A DNA stretch of 64,000 nucleotides, taken from positions 1 to 64,000 of the forward strand of contig CANPZC010000009.1 of NCBI GenBank assembly GCA_947589355.1, written 5' to 3'. Positions 42,893 through 53,080 of the stretch are shown here, piece after piece; position 1 is the first letter of the stretch, and each line of letters begins with the position of its first letter. The notes beneath the pieces were generated by a model that made no database searches, was not told the origin of the DNA, and worked only from the letters and a program-made list of their open reading frames with translations. A program made the position numbers and the translations under genes. Origin of the DNA: an uncultured Clostridia bacterium. Its GTDB lineage: Bacteria; Bacillota; Clostridia; Oscillospirales; Ruminococcaceae.

Positions 42893-43852
42893 ATGTATAA
42901 CATGAAAAAACTAAGGAAAATAATACTCCCCGTGCTGGGTGTGCTGTTGGCGGCGGCGCTGTTTACGCTGTCGGCTGTGCTTGCCGTAAAAATATACAAC
43001 GACCACAAGCGCGCAAAAGAATTTGAAGCTTTGCCTGCTGCGGTACTTCACGGCTATGAAGCACCTGCGGTCGACTACGGCGCAGAAGCTTTGCAGTATT
43101 TTGTATATGACCTGACCGATAATGAATATGTAAGCATATGCGGCAGGCAAAAGGTGATATACCCTGCCAGCACCACAAAGCTGCTTACTGCTTTGGTCGC
43201 GCTTGAATATCTTGAACCCGATGAAGTTGTAACGGCAGGCGATGAAGCCGACTTTATAGAATACGGCTCTTCAATAGCTTACATACAGAAAGATATGCGG
43301 CTTTCTGTTGAGATGCTTATCGAGGGTATGCTGCTGCCCTCGGGCAATGATGCGGCGTATGTGCTGGCGGCTGCGGCAGGCAGAAAGATAGCAGGCAGCG
43401 ACAACATTGACAGCAAACAGGCAGTCGGGTTCTTTGTTGACGAGATGAATGTGTTCGCGAAGAAAAACGGCTTGTGCGGCTCAAATTTCGTAACGCCCGA
43501 CGGTTACTGCGGCAGCGAGCATTACTCAACGCTGGAAGATATGATGCTTATCTCAAAAATGGCAAGCGAGAATGAAATTATACGCAAATATGCGGCTATG
43601 GAAAGCGACTATGTTACCTACGCCAGCGGAGAGACCAACACATGGAAAAACACCAACGAATGTCTTGATAAGTCTTCAAAATATTACAACGAGCATATAA
43701 CGGGGCTGAAAACGGGTTCTCTTGACGAATACAACAACTTTATCGCTATATACGAAAGCGGCGGCAAAGAGTATCTTATAGGTGTGTTCGGTCTTGAAGA
43801 CAAGGAGCAGAGATTTGCCGATGTTAATACAATTTCTGCCAAATTGCAATAA
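42893..43852 (+). CDS. Serine-type D-Ala-D-Ala carboxypeptidase
   Basis: A 319-residue member of the S11 (PBP5/DacF) family. One N-terminal hydrophobic segment (about 9-27) acts as signal or anchor. The three active-site motifs are present: STTK (SxxK) at about 93, SGN (SxN) near 151 and KTG near 269. It trims the terminal D-Ala from peptidoglycan stems outside the membrane. It lacks the usual C-terminal amphipathic domain of PBP5, which makes it short. The start is unsure: ATG at 42893 is 4 bases and ATG at 42902 is 13 bases from the AAAGGA site. Confidence 0.88.
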   Translation: MYNMKKLRKIILPVLGVLLAAALFTLSAVLAVKIYNDHKRAKEFEALPAAVLHGYEAPAVDYGAEALQYFVYDLTDNEYVSICGRQKVIYPASTTKLLTALVALEYLEPDEVVTAGDEADFIEYGSSIAYIQKDMRLSVEMLIEGMLLPSGNDAAYVLAAAAGRKIAGSDNIDSKQAVGFFVDEMNVFAKKNGLCGSNFVTPDGYCGSEHYSTLEDMMLISKMASENEIIRKYAAMESDYVTYASGETNTWKNTNECLDKSSKYYNEHITGLKTGSLDEYNNFIAIYESGGKEYLIGVFGLEDKEQRFADVNTISAKLQ

Positions 43853-43966
43853 TAAAGGGTTATTCTTCATCTGTTTAAATAGATAGGGTGATAAACGGGA
43901 AAAAGTTCTTGTACAATATGCTTGACGGGCGTTGAAAAATTGTTTTTTTCTTATTGAAAAAGGATA

Positions 43967-45531
<1,565 letters not shown>

Positions 45532-45542
45532 ACAAAGGCATA

Positions 45543-45582
45543 CTAAAAGAGCAGTGGGATATCCGCTGCTCTTGTTTTTTAT
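45543..45582 (+). terminator. Terminator after guaB
   Basis: AAGAGCAG..CTGCTCTT stem followed by GTTTTTTATT, 15 bases past the stop. Confidence 0.85.
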
Positions 45583-45587
45583 TATAA

Positions 45588-45695
45588 ATTGCGCTTACGC
45601 GCAAGCCTGCGGAGCTGTGCAACGCCCCACAGTACACAAAACTATTTAACCCTGACAAGAATTTAAAATACGCGGCGCAAGCCGCACCTTAACTA
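45588..45695 (+). repeat. Internally deleted remnant of the interspersed element
   Basis: It starts with the head module (ATTGCGCTTACGCGCAAGCC, GCGGAGCTG, CAACGCC) as in 8232, then jumps to the tail (CCCTGACAAGAATTTAAAATACGCGGCGCAAGCCGC), which matches 35095-35130. The middle hairpins are gone. Repeated ATTCACTATTCACT words follow at 45692-45724. Confidence 0.65.
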
Positions 45696-45731
45696 TTCAC
45701 TATTCACTCTTTCACTATTCACTATTTCTCA

Positions 45732-46319
45732 TTACGCCTTAACGCTTGTCTTTTTAACCTTTTCACCCTTTGCTGCCTTGACCTTAAACGCAGGCAAACT
45801 CTTCATATCTCCTTTGTAAACGAGATGCGCATTTTCAAGATAGCGAAAATCATCGGGCCTTACAAAATCGGAGTCTTTGTTGAACTTTGCTATGCCGCTC
45901 TGCGCTAAAACGTATGCCACAAATTCAGAGCACACAAAGTGGTTCTTCCTGCGTATAACAAGCCCGAAAGCCAGCCCCAGCAAACCTATAACGTTATAAG
46001 AATACAGTTTGCTGTTCTGCTTGAACTCGTCTATAAGCTCCTCGTACTTTGCATACTGCTCCTCGGTGCAGCTAAACTCGTACACCTCGCACGGCACTGC
46101 GGAGAACATATCGAACACGCCGACGTTGCGCTCCTCAACAAATCCGGCAGGCAGCACAAATTTTTTATACTTTCTGCAAAAGCTGTAGACCTCCTGCAAT
46201 TCGCGGTCGCTGGAAAGCGAAACGTGGTTATAGGGGGCTTTTGTGAACTGCTTTATTATCCGCGCAGGCACGGTGCGTGTCTGCGAAAGTATTACGTATA
46301 TGTATCTGCCAGTTTCCAT
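45732..46319 (-). CDS. Permuted papain-fold (YiiX/NlpC-P60-like) protein
   Basis: A 195-residue protein. An early His in APYNHVSLS and a later Cys in HFVCSEFVAYVL fit the permuted NlpC/P60 layout of YiiX-like proteins, which use a His-Cys pair, often on lipids or peptide bonds. One weakly hydrophobic stretch lies at about 110-125. The basic C-terminus is rich in Lys. The ATG at 46319 is chosen because the protein core begins right after it; the ribosome site is weak either way. Family is likely; substrate unknown. Confidence 0.55.
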   Translation of the reverse strand: METGRYIYVILSQTRTVPARIIKQFTKAPYNHVSLSSDRELQEVYSFCRKYKKFVLPAGFVEERNVGVFDMFSAVPCEVYEFSCTEEQYAKYEELIDEFKQNSKLYSYNVIGLLGLAFGLVIRRKNHFVCSEFVAYVLAQSGIAKFNKDSDFVRPDDFRYLENAHLVYKGDMKSLPAFKVKAAKGEKVKKTSVKA

Positions 46320-46496
46320 AAGTGTGATTTCCGTTCTTAAAGTTATTAAGCTGAGCAAGATAAAGCCGCGCCCCTTTATGAGGAGCGCTTTACTGCTTTA
46401 TTTAATTATACACTATAAGCTGCAATTTGTATATACCCTGTAACGCTTTCTTAATAAAATACAGCACTTTTCACAAAATTACAGTTAAATTTTTAA

Positions 46497-48284
46497 TCAT
46501 ATTGACGGCTGTTCTTCCTTATTTGTTACTGCAATGGAAAGCTCTTCAAGCTGTTTTTCATCGACCTGTGCAGGGCAGGCGGACATAAGCTCGCTTGCAT
46601 TCTGAACCTTTGGAAATGCCGTAACATCGCGCAGATTATCAGCTCCGCACATGATCATGGTTATTCTGTCAAGACCTATTCCCATGCCGCCGTGAGGGGG
46701 CGCGGCGTACTTATAAGCATCTACAAGAAAGCCGAATTTCAGCTCTATCTCCTCTTTTGTCATACCCAGCAGGCTGAACATCTTCTCTTGCAGCGCGCAG
46801 TCTGTTATACGCATAGAGCCCGACGACAGCTCCACGCCGTTGAGCACCAGATCCCACGCCTTTGCCCTTACCTTTTCGGGGTCGCTCTCTAGGTATTCCA
46901 CGCACTCGTCCATAGGCATTGTGAACGGGTGGTGCGCTGCGACCCAACTGCCGCTTTCCTCGTCAAACTCGAAGAAAGGCATCTCGGTTATCCATACAAA
47001 GTTGTGCTTGCTATCGTCAATAATGCCCATTTTACGCGCCATTATAAGTCTGAGCGCGCCCAGCACCGAAAGCGTGAGCTTTGTTTTGTCAGCCATTATT
47101 ATAACAACGTCGCCTTTCTGCGCGCCCACTTTTTCAAGTATAGCTTCAAGCTCGCCCTCTTTCATAAACTTTGCAAACGAGCAGCCGGGAGCATCATCTA
47201 CCCACCTTACATATGCCAGACCCTTTGCGCCTATGCCTTTTGCGTGCTCGGTCAGCTTGTCTATCTCCTTGCGCGTGAATATGCCTGCGGCGTTCTTGGC
47301 GCACAAAGCTCTTACGCTGCCGCCGCTCTCCAGAGCGTTTTTAAATACGACAAAATCGGTATCTTTTACGGTATCCGAAATGTTCTGTATCTCCATATCA
47401 AAACGCGTGTCGGGCTTGTCGGAGCCGTATTTTTCCATAGCATCTGCAAAGGTCAGCTTTTTAAGCGGCAGCTCTATCTTCTCGTCCAAAACTTCATCGA
47501 AAAGCCTTGCAATATAGCCCTCAACCATTGCTTGGATATCTTCCTCATCAACGAAAGACATTTCAAGGTCTATCTGCGTAAATTCGGGCTGACGGTCTGC
47601 TCTCAGATCCTCATCGCGGAAGCACCTTGCAAGCTGTATATATCTGTCAAAGCCTGCCACCATCAGCAGCTGCTTGTATATCTGCGGCGACTGCGGCAGC
47701 GCGTAAAACTTGCCGTGGTGTATCCTTGACGGCACAAGGTAGTCTCTTGCGCCCTCGGGCGTTGACTTTATGAACATAGGCGTTTCTATCTCGGTAAAGC
47801 CGTTTTCATAAAAATAATCGCGCGTTACCTTGGCTATCTTGTGGCGCATGAGTATGTTTCTTTGCAGCGGCGCGCGGCGAAGATCGAGATACCTGTATTT
47901 CAGCCTGAGTTCCTCGTTGGTATTAAGCTCGTCAACTATCTCAAACGGCGTTGTCTGCGCCTTTGAAAGTATTCGCAGCTCGGTAACAAATATCTCAACG
48001 TTGCCGGTCGGTATCTTTGGGTTCTTGCTCTCGCGCTCTCTTACCATGCCTGTTGCCATTATAACGTCCTCGCTGCGGCAGGAAGATGCCTTTTCAAACA
48101 CCGCTTTATCGCTGCTGTCGTCGAACACCAGCTGAACAACGCCCGTTACGTCTCTCAGCACTATAAAAATTATGCCGCCTTTGTTTCTTACCGTATCGCA
48201 AAAGCCTCCTACCGTGACCGTCTGCCCTGCCTTTAGCACCTTGCCGCAGTAGTGAGTTCTTTTCATGCCTTTCATGCTATCCAT
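46497..48284 (-). CDS. aspS: Aspartate-tRNA ligase
   Basis: A 595-residue bacterial-type AspRS. N-terminal OB fold (about 8-110), class II catalytic core with FTQIDLEMSF and GIGLDRITMIMC, and the GAD insertion domain (about 290-420). The ATG at 48284 is set by AAAGGA 9 bases upstream. Its start overlaps the end of the small membrane-protein gene by 8 bases. Last gene of the T-box-controlled hisS-aspS unit. The end reads VDEKQLEEL and is complete. Confidence 0.97.
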   Translation of the reverse strand: MDSMKGMKRTHYCGKVLKAGQTVTVGGFCDTVRNKGGIIFIVLRDVTGVVQLVFDDSSDKAVFEKASSCRSEDVIMATGMVRERESKNPKIPTGNVEIFVTELRILSKAQTTPFEIVDELNTNEELRLKYRYLDLRRAPLQRNILMRHKIAKVTRDYFYENGFTEIETPMFIKSTPEGARDYLVPSRIHHGKFYALPQSPQIYKQLLMVAGFDRYIQLARCFRDEDLRADRQPEFTQIDLEMSFVDEEDIQAMVEGYIARLFDEVLDEKIELPLKKLTFADAMEKYGSDKPDTRFDMEIQNISDTVKDTDFVVFKNALESGGSVRALCAKNAAGIFTRKEIDKLTEHAKGIGAKGLAYVRWVDDAPGCSFAKFMKEGELEAILEKVGAQKGDVVIIMADKTKLTLSVLGALRLIMARKMGIIDDSKHNFVWITEMPFFEFDEESGSWVAAHHPFTMPMDECVEYLESDPEKVRAKAWDLVLNGVELSSGSMRITDCALQEKMFSLLGMTKEEIELKFGFLVDAYKYAAPPHGGMGIGLDRITMIMCGADNLRDVTAFPKVQNASELMSACPAQVDEKQLEELSIAVTNKEEQPSI

Positions 48285-48792
48285 TTTTATCTGTCCTTTC
48301 ATCATTTCGGGTAATTTCTTCTAAAAAAGCCGTAAGCCTTGCCGACTTGCCGCCGTCACGGAAAAGTATTACAAACGTTACCGCAGCCGCCAGCGCGAAC
48401 ACCGCAGCCCCCGTGTATATCTCCAAAGCCGCGCACACCAGCGCTAAAAACAGCATAGCTATTACACATATCGCACCGAATATGCAGGTAGAGAGAGGTT
48501 TCATTATCTTGCCTTGTATAACACTGCCGCCGCTGACTTTCTTTATACTGCCGTAAAACGTGGTAGACGAGCCGTCTGTCTTTCTGGGCGCGTGGTGCGA
48601 AACGCGTATTTTTTCGCTGTTTCTGTAGCCGTAGTACACCTCGGCGGTCTTATACTTTTTTATAAACTTGCTCACGCCCACAACACTGCCGCGCGCCTTG
48701 AAAGGTATTATAGCCTTGTCAAAACGGCGGTAAATCTGCTTTGGCGAAAGCGTGCTCTCAAAGCTTCTTTTTCTGGGAAAAACAACGAACAT
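48277..48792 (-). CDS. Small membrane protein between hisS and aspS
   Basis: A 171-residue protein of unknown function. The basic N-terminal ~100 residues are followed by a hairpin of two spans (about 108-150) and a short charged tail. It starts 4 bases after the hisS stop and overlaps aspS by 8 bases, so it is tightly embedded in the synthetase operon. I recognise no family. Its start uses a GAGGGG inside the hisS end. Confidence 0.65.
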   Translation of the reverse strand: MFVVFPRKRSFESTLSPKQIYRRFDKAIIPFKARGSVVGVSKFIKKYKTAEVYYGYRNSEKIRVSHHAPRKTDGSSTTFYGSIKKVSGGSVIQGKIMKPLSTCIFGAICVIAMLFLALVCAALEIYTGAAVFALAAAVTFVILFRDGGKSARLTAFLEEITRNDERTDKNG

Positions 48793-48795
48793 ACG

Positions 48796-50094
48796 CTATA
48801 TAAGCCCCTCAACGCTGAGCATATGACTGCAAAGTACATCTGTAAAATTTTGCGCAAAGCTGTCAAGTGATATATCTTTCTCGCTGCCGTCAGCCATATT
48901 TTTCAATGCTGCTTTACCGCTCTCCAGCTCATTGCTGCCAAGAACCATACAAAATTTTGCGCCTATCTTGTTGGCATACTTCATCTGCGCTTTAAGTCCT
49001 CTTCCAACTATATCATAATCGGCTTGTATGCCCATATCGCGAAGCTCCATGACAAGTTTCACCGTTTTTGATACAGCGGCATCATCTAGCGCGGCAATGA
49101 AAATATCACAGCTATCGGGCTTCAAAAACTCGCAGCCCTGTTTTTCCATAGTAAGAATAAGCCTTTCAAGCCCCATACCAAAGCCCAGCGCAGGCACCGA
49201 CTGCCCCGACAGTGTTTCTATAAGTCCGTCATATCTGCCGCCGCCGCACACAGTACCCTGCGCGCCTATATCGGTAGTTATAAATTCAAACACCGTTCTT
49301 GTGTAATAGTCAAGACCTCTGACTATCCTCGGGTCTACTTTGTATTCAATGCCCATATCGCCAAGGGTGCACTTCAGCTTATCAAAGTGCTCCTTGCACT
49401 CGTCACACAGATAGTCCAGTATTATCGGCGCATTTTTTGATATTTCCGAGCATATCGGCGATTTGCAGTCCAGTATCCTCATAGGGTTGCGCTCAAGTCT
49501 GTCAAGGCAGGTATCGCACAGCTGCTCTTTTCTGTCTGCAAAATACTCTTTCAGTGCGGCGTGATACTTAGCCCTGCATTCGGGGCAGCCTATAGAATTT
49601 ATGTGCAGTTCAATATTTTTGAGCCCTGCCCTGTCTATTACGTTTTTCGCCAGCGCGATAAGATCGGCATCTGCGGCAGGAGAAGCGCTGCCCACAAGCT
49701 CACAGCCGAACTGGTGAAACTCTCTCAGCCTGCCCGACTGCGGTTTTTCGTGCCTGAAACATGATATAACATAATACACCTTTTGCGGAAAGCCCTCGTT
49801 CAGCACGCCGTTTTCTATCATAGCTCTTATCGCGCCTGCCGTGCCCTCGGGTCTTAGCGTAAACTGCGCATCGCCTTTTGCGGTGACAGAATACATCTCT
49901 TTTTGCACAACGTCGGTGGTATCGCCCACAGAGCGCACGAACAGAGCGGTATCTTCAAACGTTGGCATTCTTATTTCCTTAAAGCCGAACATCTCGGCGG
50001 TCTCGCTTACTATCTTCTCAACGGTATGCCACTTATACACCTCCGAGGGAGTTATATCCTGCGTTCCTTTCGGTCTTTTTACTACAAGATCCAT
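48796..50094 (-). CDS. hisS: Histidine-tRNA ligase
   Basis: A 432-residue class II synthetase. Motif 2 region CFRHEKPQSGRLREFHQFGCE, the histidine A loop RGLDYYTRTVFEF, GGGRYDGL, and a C-terminal anticodon-binding domain (about 330-420). It charges tRNA-His. Preceded by a T-box leader on the same transcript. First gene of hisS - membrane protein - aspS. Confidence 0.97.
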   Translation of the reverse strand: MDLVVKRPKGTQDITPSEVYKWHTVEKIVSETAEMFGFKEIRMPTFEDTALFVRSVGDTTDVVQKEMYSVTAKGDAQFTLRPEGTAGAIRAMIENGVLNEGFPQKVYYVISCFRHEKPQSGRLREFHQFGCELVGSASPAADADLIALAKNVIDRAGLKNIELHINSIGCPECRAKYHAALKEYFADRKEQLCDTCLDRLERNPMRILDCKSPICSEISKNAPIILDYLCDECKEHFDKLKCTLGDMGIEYKVDPRIVRGLDYYTRTVFEFITTDIGAQGTVCGGGRYDGLIETLSGQSVPALGFGMGLERLILTMEKQGCEFLKPDSCDIFIAALDDAAVSKTVKLVMELRDMGIQADYDIVGRGLKAQMKYANKIGAKFCMVLGSNELESGKAALKNMADGSEKDISLDSFAQNFTDVLCSHMLSVEGLI

Positions 50095-50149
50095 AAATAC
50101 ATTCCTTTCTTATATTTTACTGCTAATGCTTTAACACGATAATATAAAA

Positions 50150-50390
50150 AACAAAAAGCGGTCATCCCATAAGGGACGACCGATGCCGTGTTGCCACCCT
50201 GTTTACTGCTTTGTTAAAATTTTCAAGCAGTCACTCTTTCCGTTTAACGCACGGAGCACACGTCCGCCCTTATTATCAGGCGGCGGCTCAGCGGTGTCCT
50301 TCAAGATCCTTGCCGGGCAAGCGCTCGCACCAGACGCGCTCTCTCTGAAATGCCCGATCACGGTCTACTCTCCGCTTCAATGCCTTTAAA
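50150..50390 (-). ncRNA. T-box riboswitch of the hisS-aspS operon
   Basis: On the minus strand the leader has GAGAGTAGAC near its start, the Stem I CTGGTGCGAG loop motif (about 50331-50322), and the T-box AGGGTGGCAACACGG (50186-50200). A terminator follows: CGGTCGTCCC (50173-50182) pairs with GGGATGACCG (50159-50168) and is followed by CTTTTTGTTTTT. The likely specifier zone reads GGACACC (about 50293-50299), holding both GAC (Asp) and CAC (His) one apart by two bases. Uncharged tRNA would stabilise the antiterminator and open the operon. Confidence 0.9.
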
Positions 50391-50417
50391 ATATATGATT
50401 TTCACACCATGCAAAAC

Positions 50418-50822
50418 CTATCTTGACGGATTAACAAGATCACGCCAGTCAAGATCGCCTCTTTCAAGGGCGTGTATCAAAGCTTCGGCAGTGGCGATGT
50501 TGGTAGCCACAGGTATGTTGTGTACGTCGCACAGCCTGAGAAGATCAGCTTCATTGGGTTCGTTGGGTTTTGCAGAGATAGGGTCTCTGAAGAACAAAAG
50601 CAGGTCTATTTCGTTGCAGGATATTTTTGCGGATATCTGCTGATCGCCGCCCTGTTTGCCGCTCATGTACTTGGTAATTCTAAGACCCGTTGCCTCTGAT
50701 ACCTGCTTTCCGGTCGTTCCCGTTGCACAAAGATTATGCCTGTTCAGAACGCCGCAGTACGCGATACAAAACTGTACCATAAGCTCTTTTTTGGTGTCAT
50801 GCGCTATAAGTGCTATATTCAT
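50418..50822 (-). CDS. mgsA: Methylglyoxal synthase
   Basis: A 134-residue protein of normal length with [11 protein letters not shown] at the start, ATGTTG phosphate loop, the catalytic Asp in [10 protein letters not shown], and LLLFFRDP. It turns dihydroxyacetone phosphate into methylglyoxal, a bypass when phosphate is low. AAAGGAG sets the ATG. It lies between the minD-like gene and the T-box leader on the same strand. Confidence 0.95.
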   Translation of the reverse strand: MNIALIAHDTKKELMVQFCIAYCGVLNRHNLCATGTTGKQVSEATGLRITKYMSGKQGGDQQISAKISCNEIDLLLFFRDPISAKPNEPNEADLLRLCDVHNIPVATNIATAEALIHALERGDLDWRDLVNPSR

Positions 50823-50902
50823 CGGAGTTTATCTCCTTTCATGTTGTTTTATAGTGCCGGCTGCGTATGAAATTAAAAGTCTTTGCTGTTTATCTCAATG
50901 CC

Positions 50903-51643
50903 TTACGACATCTTGATCTGAATGGGTATATGCTCGCCCTTTATTCTTCTGGATATGGCTGAGAACGCCAAAAATCCCATAGAGCTTGAAGAAAGCGGCG
51001 CGCCCTTGCCCGTTGCAAGAGGTATTGCGCTGTCCTCGGGTATAACGCCGAGCAGCTGAACGCCAACGGTATCTATTATAGCGTCAAGGTCGTCCATAAA
51101 CTCATACTCGAACACGCGCTTGTTAGCCTTGTTTATAACAAGTCTCTGCTTCTGGTTGCCCCTCTTGTAAAACTCGTCCGACATCATCTGCGCATCTCTT
51201 ACGCACACAGGGTCGGGGGTCGTTACTATAAGTATAAGGTCGGAATTTGTAACTATATCAAATACGCTTCCGTTTATACCTGCCGAGGTATCTATTATGA
51301 TATACTCAAAATACTTTCTCATCTCGGTGGTTATCTTTTCAATATCCTCCGCTTTCAGCTGCACGAAAGGATCGGCAGGCGCACACAGAACACTGAGGTT
51401 AGAGGCAAGCTTTACCGTGGTGGTAGCCTTATATACGTCGCAGGTGCCTGCAAGAACGTCGCCCAGGTCGTAAGGAATATTTCCCTGCATACCAAGCATT
51501 ATATCCATACATCTCAGACCGAAGTCAAGCTCGATGATAAGAGTTCTGTTGCCCTGCTTTGCAAGAGCATAGCCGAGACACGCGCTGATAGAAGATTTTC
51601 CCGTACCGCCCTTACCGGACGTTACCGCAATAATTTTTGACAT
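50903..51643 (-). CDS. minD: MinD-like septum-site ATPase
   Basis: A 246-residue ParA/MinD ATPase. Deviant Walker A GKGGTGKSS at about 9-17, then LDFGLRCMDIMLG (switch I, MinD-like), VIIDTSAG (Walker B) and the second Lys pattern. A C-terminal amphipathic end (FSAISRRIKGEHIPIQIKMS) could bind membrane. MinC and MinE or DivIVA partners are not beside it, so it may be MinD or a relative of FlhG. The ATG at 51643 follows AAAGGAGC. Confidence 0.8.
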   Translation of the reverse strand: MSKIIAVTSGKGGTGKSSISACLGYALAKQGNRTLIIELDFGLRCMDIMLGMQGNIPYDLGDVLAGTCDVYKATTTVKLASNLSVLCAPADPFVQLKAEDIEKITTEMRKYFEYIIIDTSAGINGSVFDIVTNSDLILIVTTPDPVCVRDAQMMSDEFYKRGNQKQRLVINKANKRVFEYEFMDDLDAIIDTVGVQLLGVIPEDSAIPLATGKGAPLSSSSMGFLAFSAISRRIKGEHIPIQIKMS

Positions 51644-51716
51644 AGAATAACTGCTCCTTTCAAGTGACATTTATAGAATTCAAAAACTTGATTTACAAAA
51701 ACAGATGTCTTATTCT

Positions 51717-51744
51717 ATTTTATCATATTTTATAGAATTGTCAA
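51717..51744 (-). promoter_or_regulatory. Promoter of the minD-like gene
   Basis: Minus strand: TTGACA (51739-51744), 16-base spacer, TAAAAT (51717-51722). The AT-rich stretch 51745-52029 between this and the next promoter shows no further feature I can support. Confidence 0.6.
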
Positions 51745-52029
51745 AGATAAAATCAGATATTTTTTTAACATTGTTACTTAGCATAATTTATTCGGTCGGC
51801 AGTTGTAAATTTTGCACAATAAATTTATGAACAAATCATTACATTTTAATAATTTGTTAAAACATACATTTCTTCGGGCTTAAATTAAAATTTTTCTCCA
51901 TATAAAAAACATATTCAAAAATATAACAAATATATTTTATACCGCACCTAAAGGTAGTATGCCATGTTATTATTATAGCACAAAGCGAAAGCATTTTCAA
52001 GAGCAAATCTTAAAATATTCTGAAAACAA

Positions 52030-52058
52030 TTGCATTAAAATGTTCGGGGTGATATAAT
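52030..52058 (+). promoter_or_regulatory. Promoter of the ydcF-like gene
   Basis: TTGCAT 52030-52035, 17-base spacer, TATAAT 52053-52058. Confidence 0.65.
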
Positions 52059-52094
52059 GATCATAGTACAAAATATAAGTCGGGAGAAAACAAA

Positions 52095-52862
52095 ATGAAG
52101 ATACTTACCTTAGCCAAATTTTTGCTTGCCGCCGCCGAGGCTTTCATGCTTGCGGTATTCATACTGCCGATAACGCGCGGCATACTTAACGCAGGCAACG
52201 CTTTCGGCATACTGCTGTGCACTGCCGCCCTTGCCTGCACCGTAGGCTGGGAAAAACTGCGCTCGCTGCCCTTTTGGCACACGAAAGCAGGGAAAATAAT
52301 ACTTTGCTGCCTAGCGCTGCTTATTGTAATTGCCGTTGCATACGCGGTATTTTTGTCGGTGATGATGGCAAACGCATACGACTCGCGACCCGAAAAGCCC
52401 AACGTTGTGGTAGTTCTGGGCTGCGGCGTTAAAGGCACGCGCCCCACGCAGATGCTCTCCTACCGCCTTGATGCCGCATACGATTACCTTATAGAAAATG
52501 ACGGCGTTATGTGCGTTGTTTCGGGCGGTCAGGGCAAAGGTGAGGATATTTCCGAGGCGGAGGCGATGAAGAGATACCTTATAGATAAGGGTCTGCCCGA
52601 GGAGCGCATTATCACCGAAGATCGCTCGACCTCTACAGAGGAAAACCTTTCATACACCGCCGAGATACTGAAAGAAAAAGGCTTGCCGCTCGATATTACG
52701 ATAGTTTCCGACGGCTACCACCAGTACAGGGCATCTCTGATAGCGCGCGACTGCGGCTATGAAAATGTATACTCGATAAGCGGCTTTACAAGGCTTTATC
52801 TTCTGCCGACATACTGGCTGCGAGAATGGCTGGCTCTGACGGCGTATTATATAATAGGATAG
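52095..52862 (+). CDS. YdcF/SanA family (DUF218) membrane protein
   Basis: A 255-residue protein. Three N-terminal spans (about 5-25, 30-48, 62-85) precede a DUF218 domain with VVVLGCGVKGTRP, VSGGQGKGEDISEAEAMKRYL, EDRSTSTEENL and VSDGYHQYRA. The family includes SanA/ElyC, linked to envelope integrity; the biochemical activity is unsettled. CGGGAGAA precedes the ATG. Monocistronic as far as can be seen. Confidence 0.85.
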   Translation: MKILTLAKFLLAAAEAFMLAVFILPITRGILNAGNAFGILLCTAALACTVGWEKLRSLPFWHTKAGKIILCCLALLIVIAVAYAVFLSVMMANAYDSRPEKPNVVVVLGCGVKGTRPTQMLSYRLDAAYDYLIENDGVMCVVSGGQGKGEDISEAEAMKRYLIDKGLPEERIITEDRSTSTEENLSYTAEILKEKGLPLDITIVSDGYHQYRASLIARDCGYENVYSISGFTRLYLLPTYWLREWLALTAYYIIG

Positions 52863-52902
52863 CTATAAATAAAATCTATAACTCTCTATAGAAAATTTGA
52901 AT

Positions 52903-52931
52903 TTGACATATCGTTTGAGTTGGTATATAAT
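52903..52931 (+). promoter_or_regulatory. Promoter of the metY leader
   Basis: TTGACA 52903-52908, 17-base spacer, TATAAT 52926-52931: full consensus. Transcription should begin near 52938, giving a ~140-base leader. Confidence 0.82.
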
Positions 52932-52970
52932 TAAAGCATACCAAACAGATAGGTTTAGGAGGTTATACCG

Positions 52971-53009
52971 ATGAAAGCAAATTTACAAAGAAGATACTGT
53001 CGAATGTGA
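52971..53009 (+). CDS. 12-residue leader peptide upstream of metY
   Basis: The frame ATG..TGA encodes MKANLQRRYCRM. A strong AGGAGG ribosome site (52958-52963) is 7 bases upstream, better than that of metY itself. It sits between a consensus promoter and metY, a sulfur amino acid gene, and ends with the codons Cys-Arg-Met-stop. Such a short frame with codons for the pathway products suggests ribosome-mediated control. It overlaps two alternative hairpins (next entry). The regulatory role is inferred. Confidence 0.65.
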   Translation: MKANLQRRYCRM

Positions 53010-53040
53010 CCGCAGTTTACACCCGTTCGACAACACATTC
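52998..53040 (+). promoter_or_regulatory. Competing hairpins over the leader ORF end
   Basis: TGTCGAA (52998-53004) pairs with TTCGACA (53026-53032). GAATGTG (53002-53008) pairs with CACATTC (53034-53040). The two share 53002-53004 and exclude each other. The Cys codon is in the first stem and the Met and stop codons in the second. No T-run follows, so control would act on translation, RNA stability or Rho rather than intrinsic termination. Confidence 0.5.
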
Positions 53041-53080
53041 AACAATACATAAAATACATAATATAAAGGAGTAATTTACT

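Noticed and set aside
46320-46496. Regulatory RNA upstream of the papain-like gene
   Set aside because: AT-rich with no clear stem or known motif.
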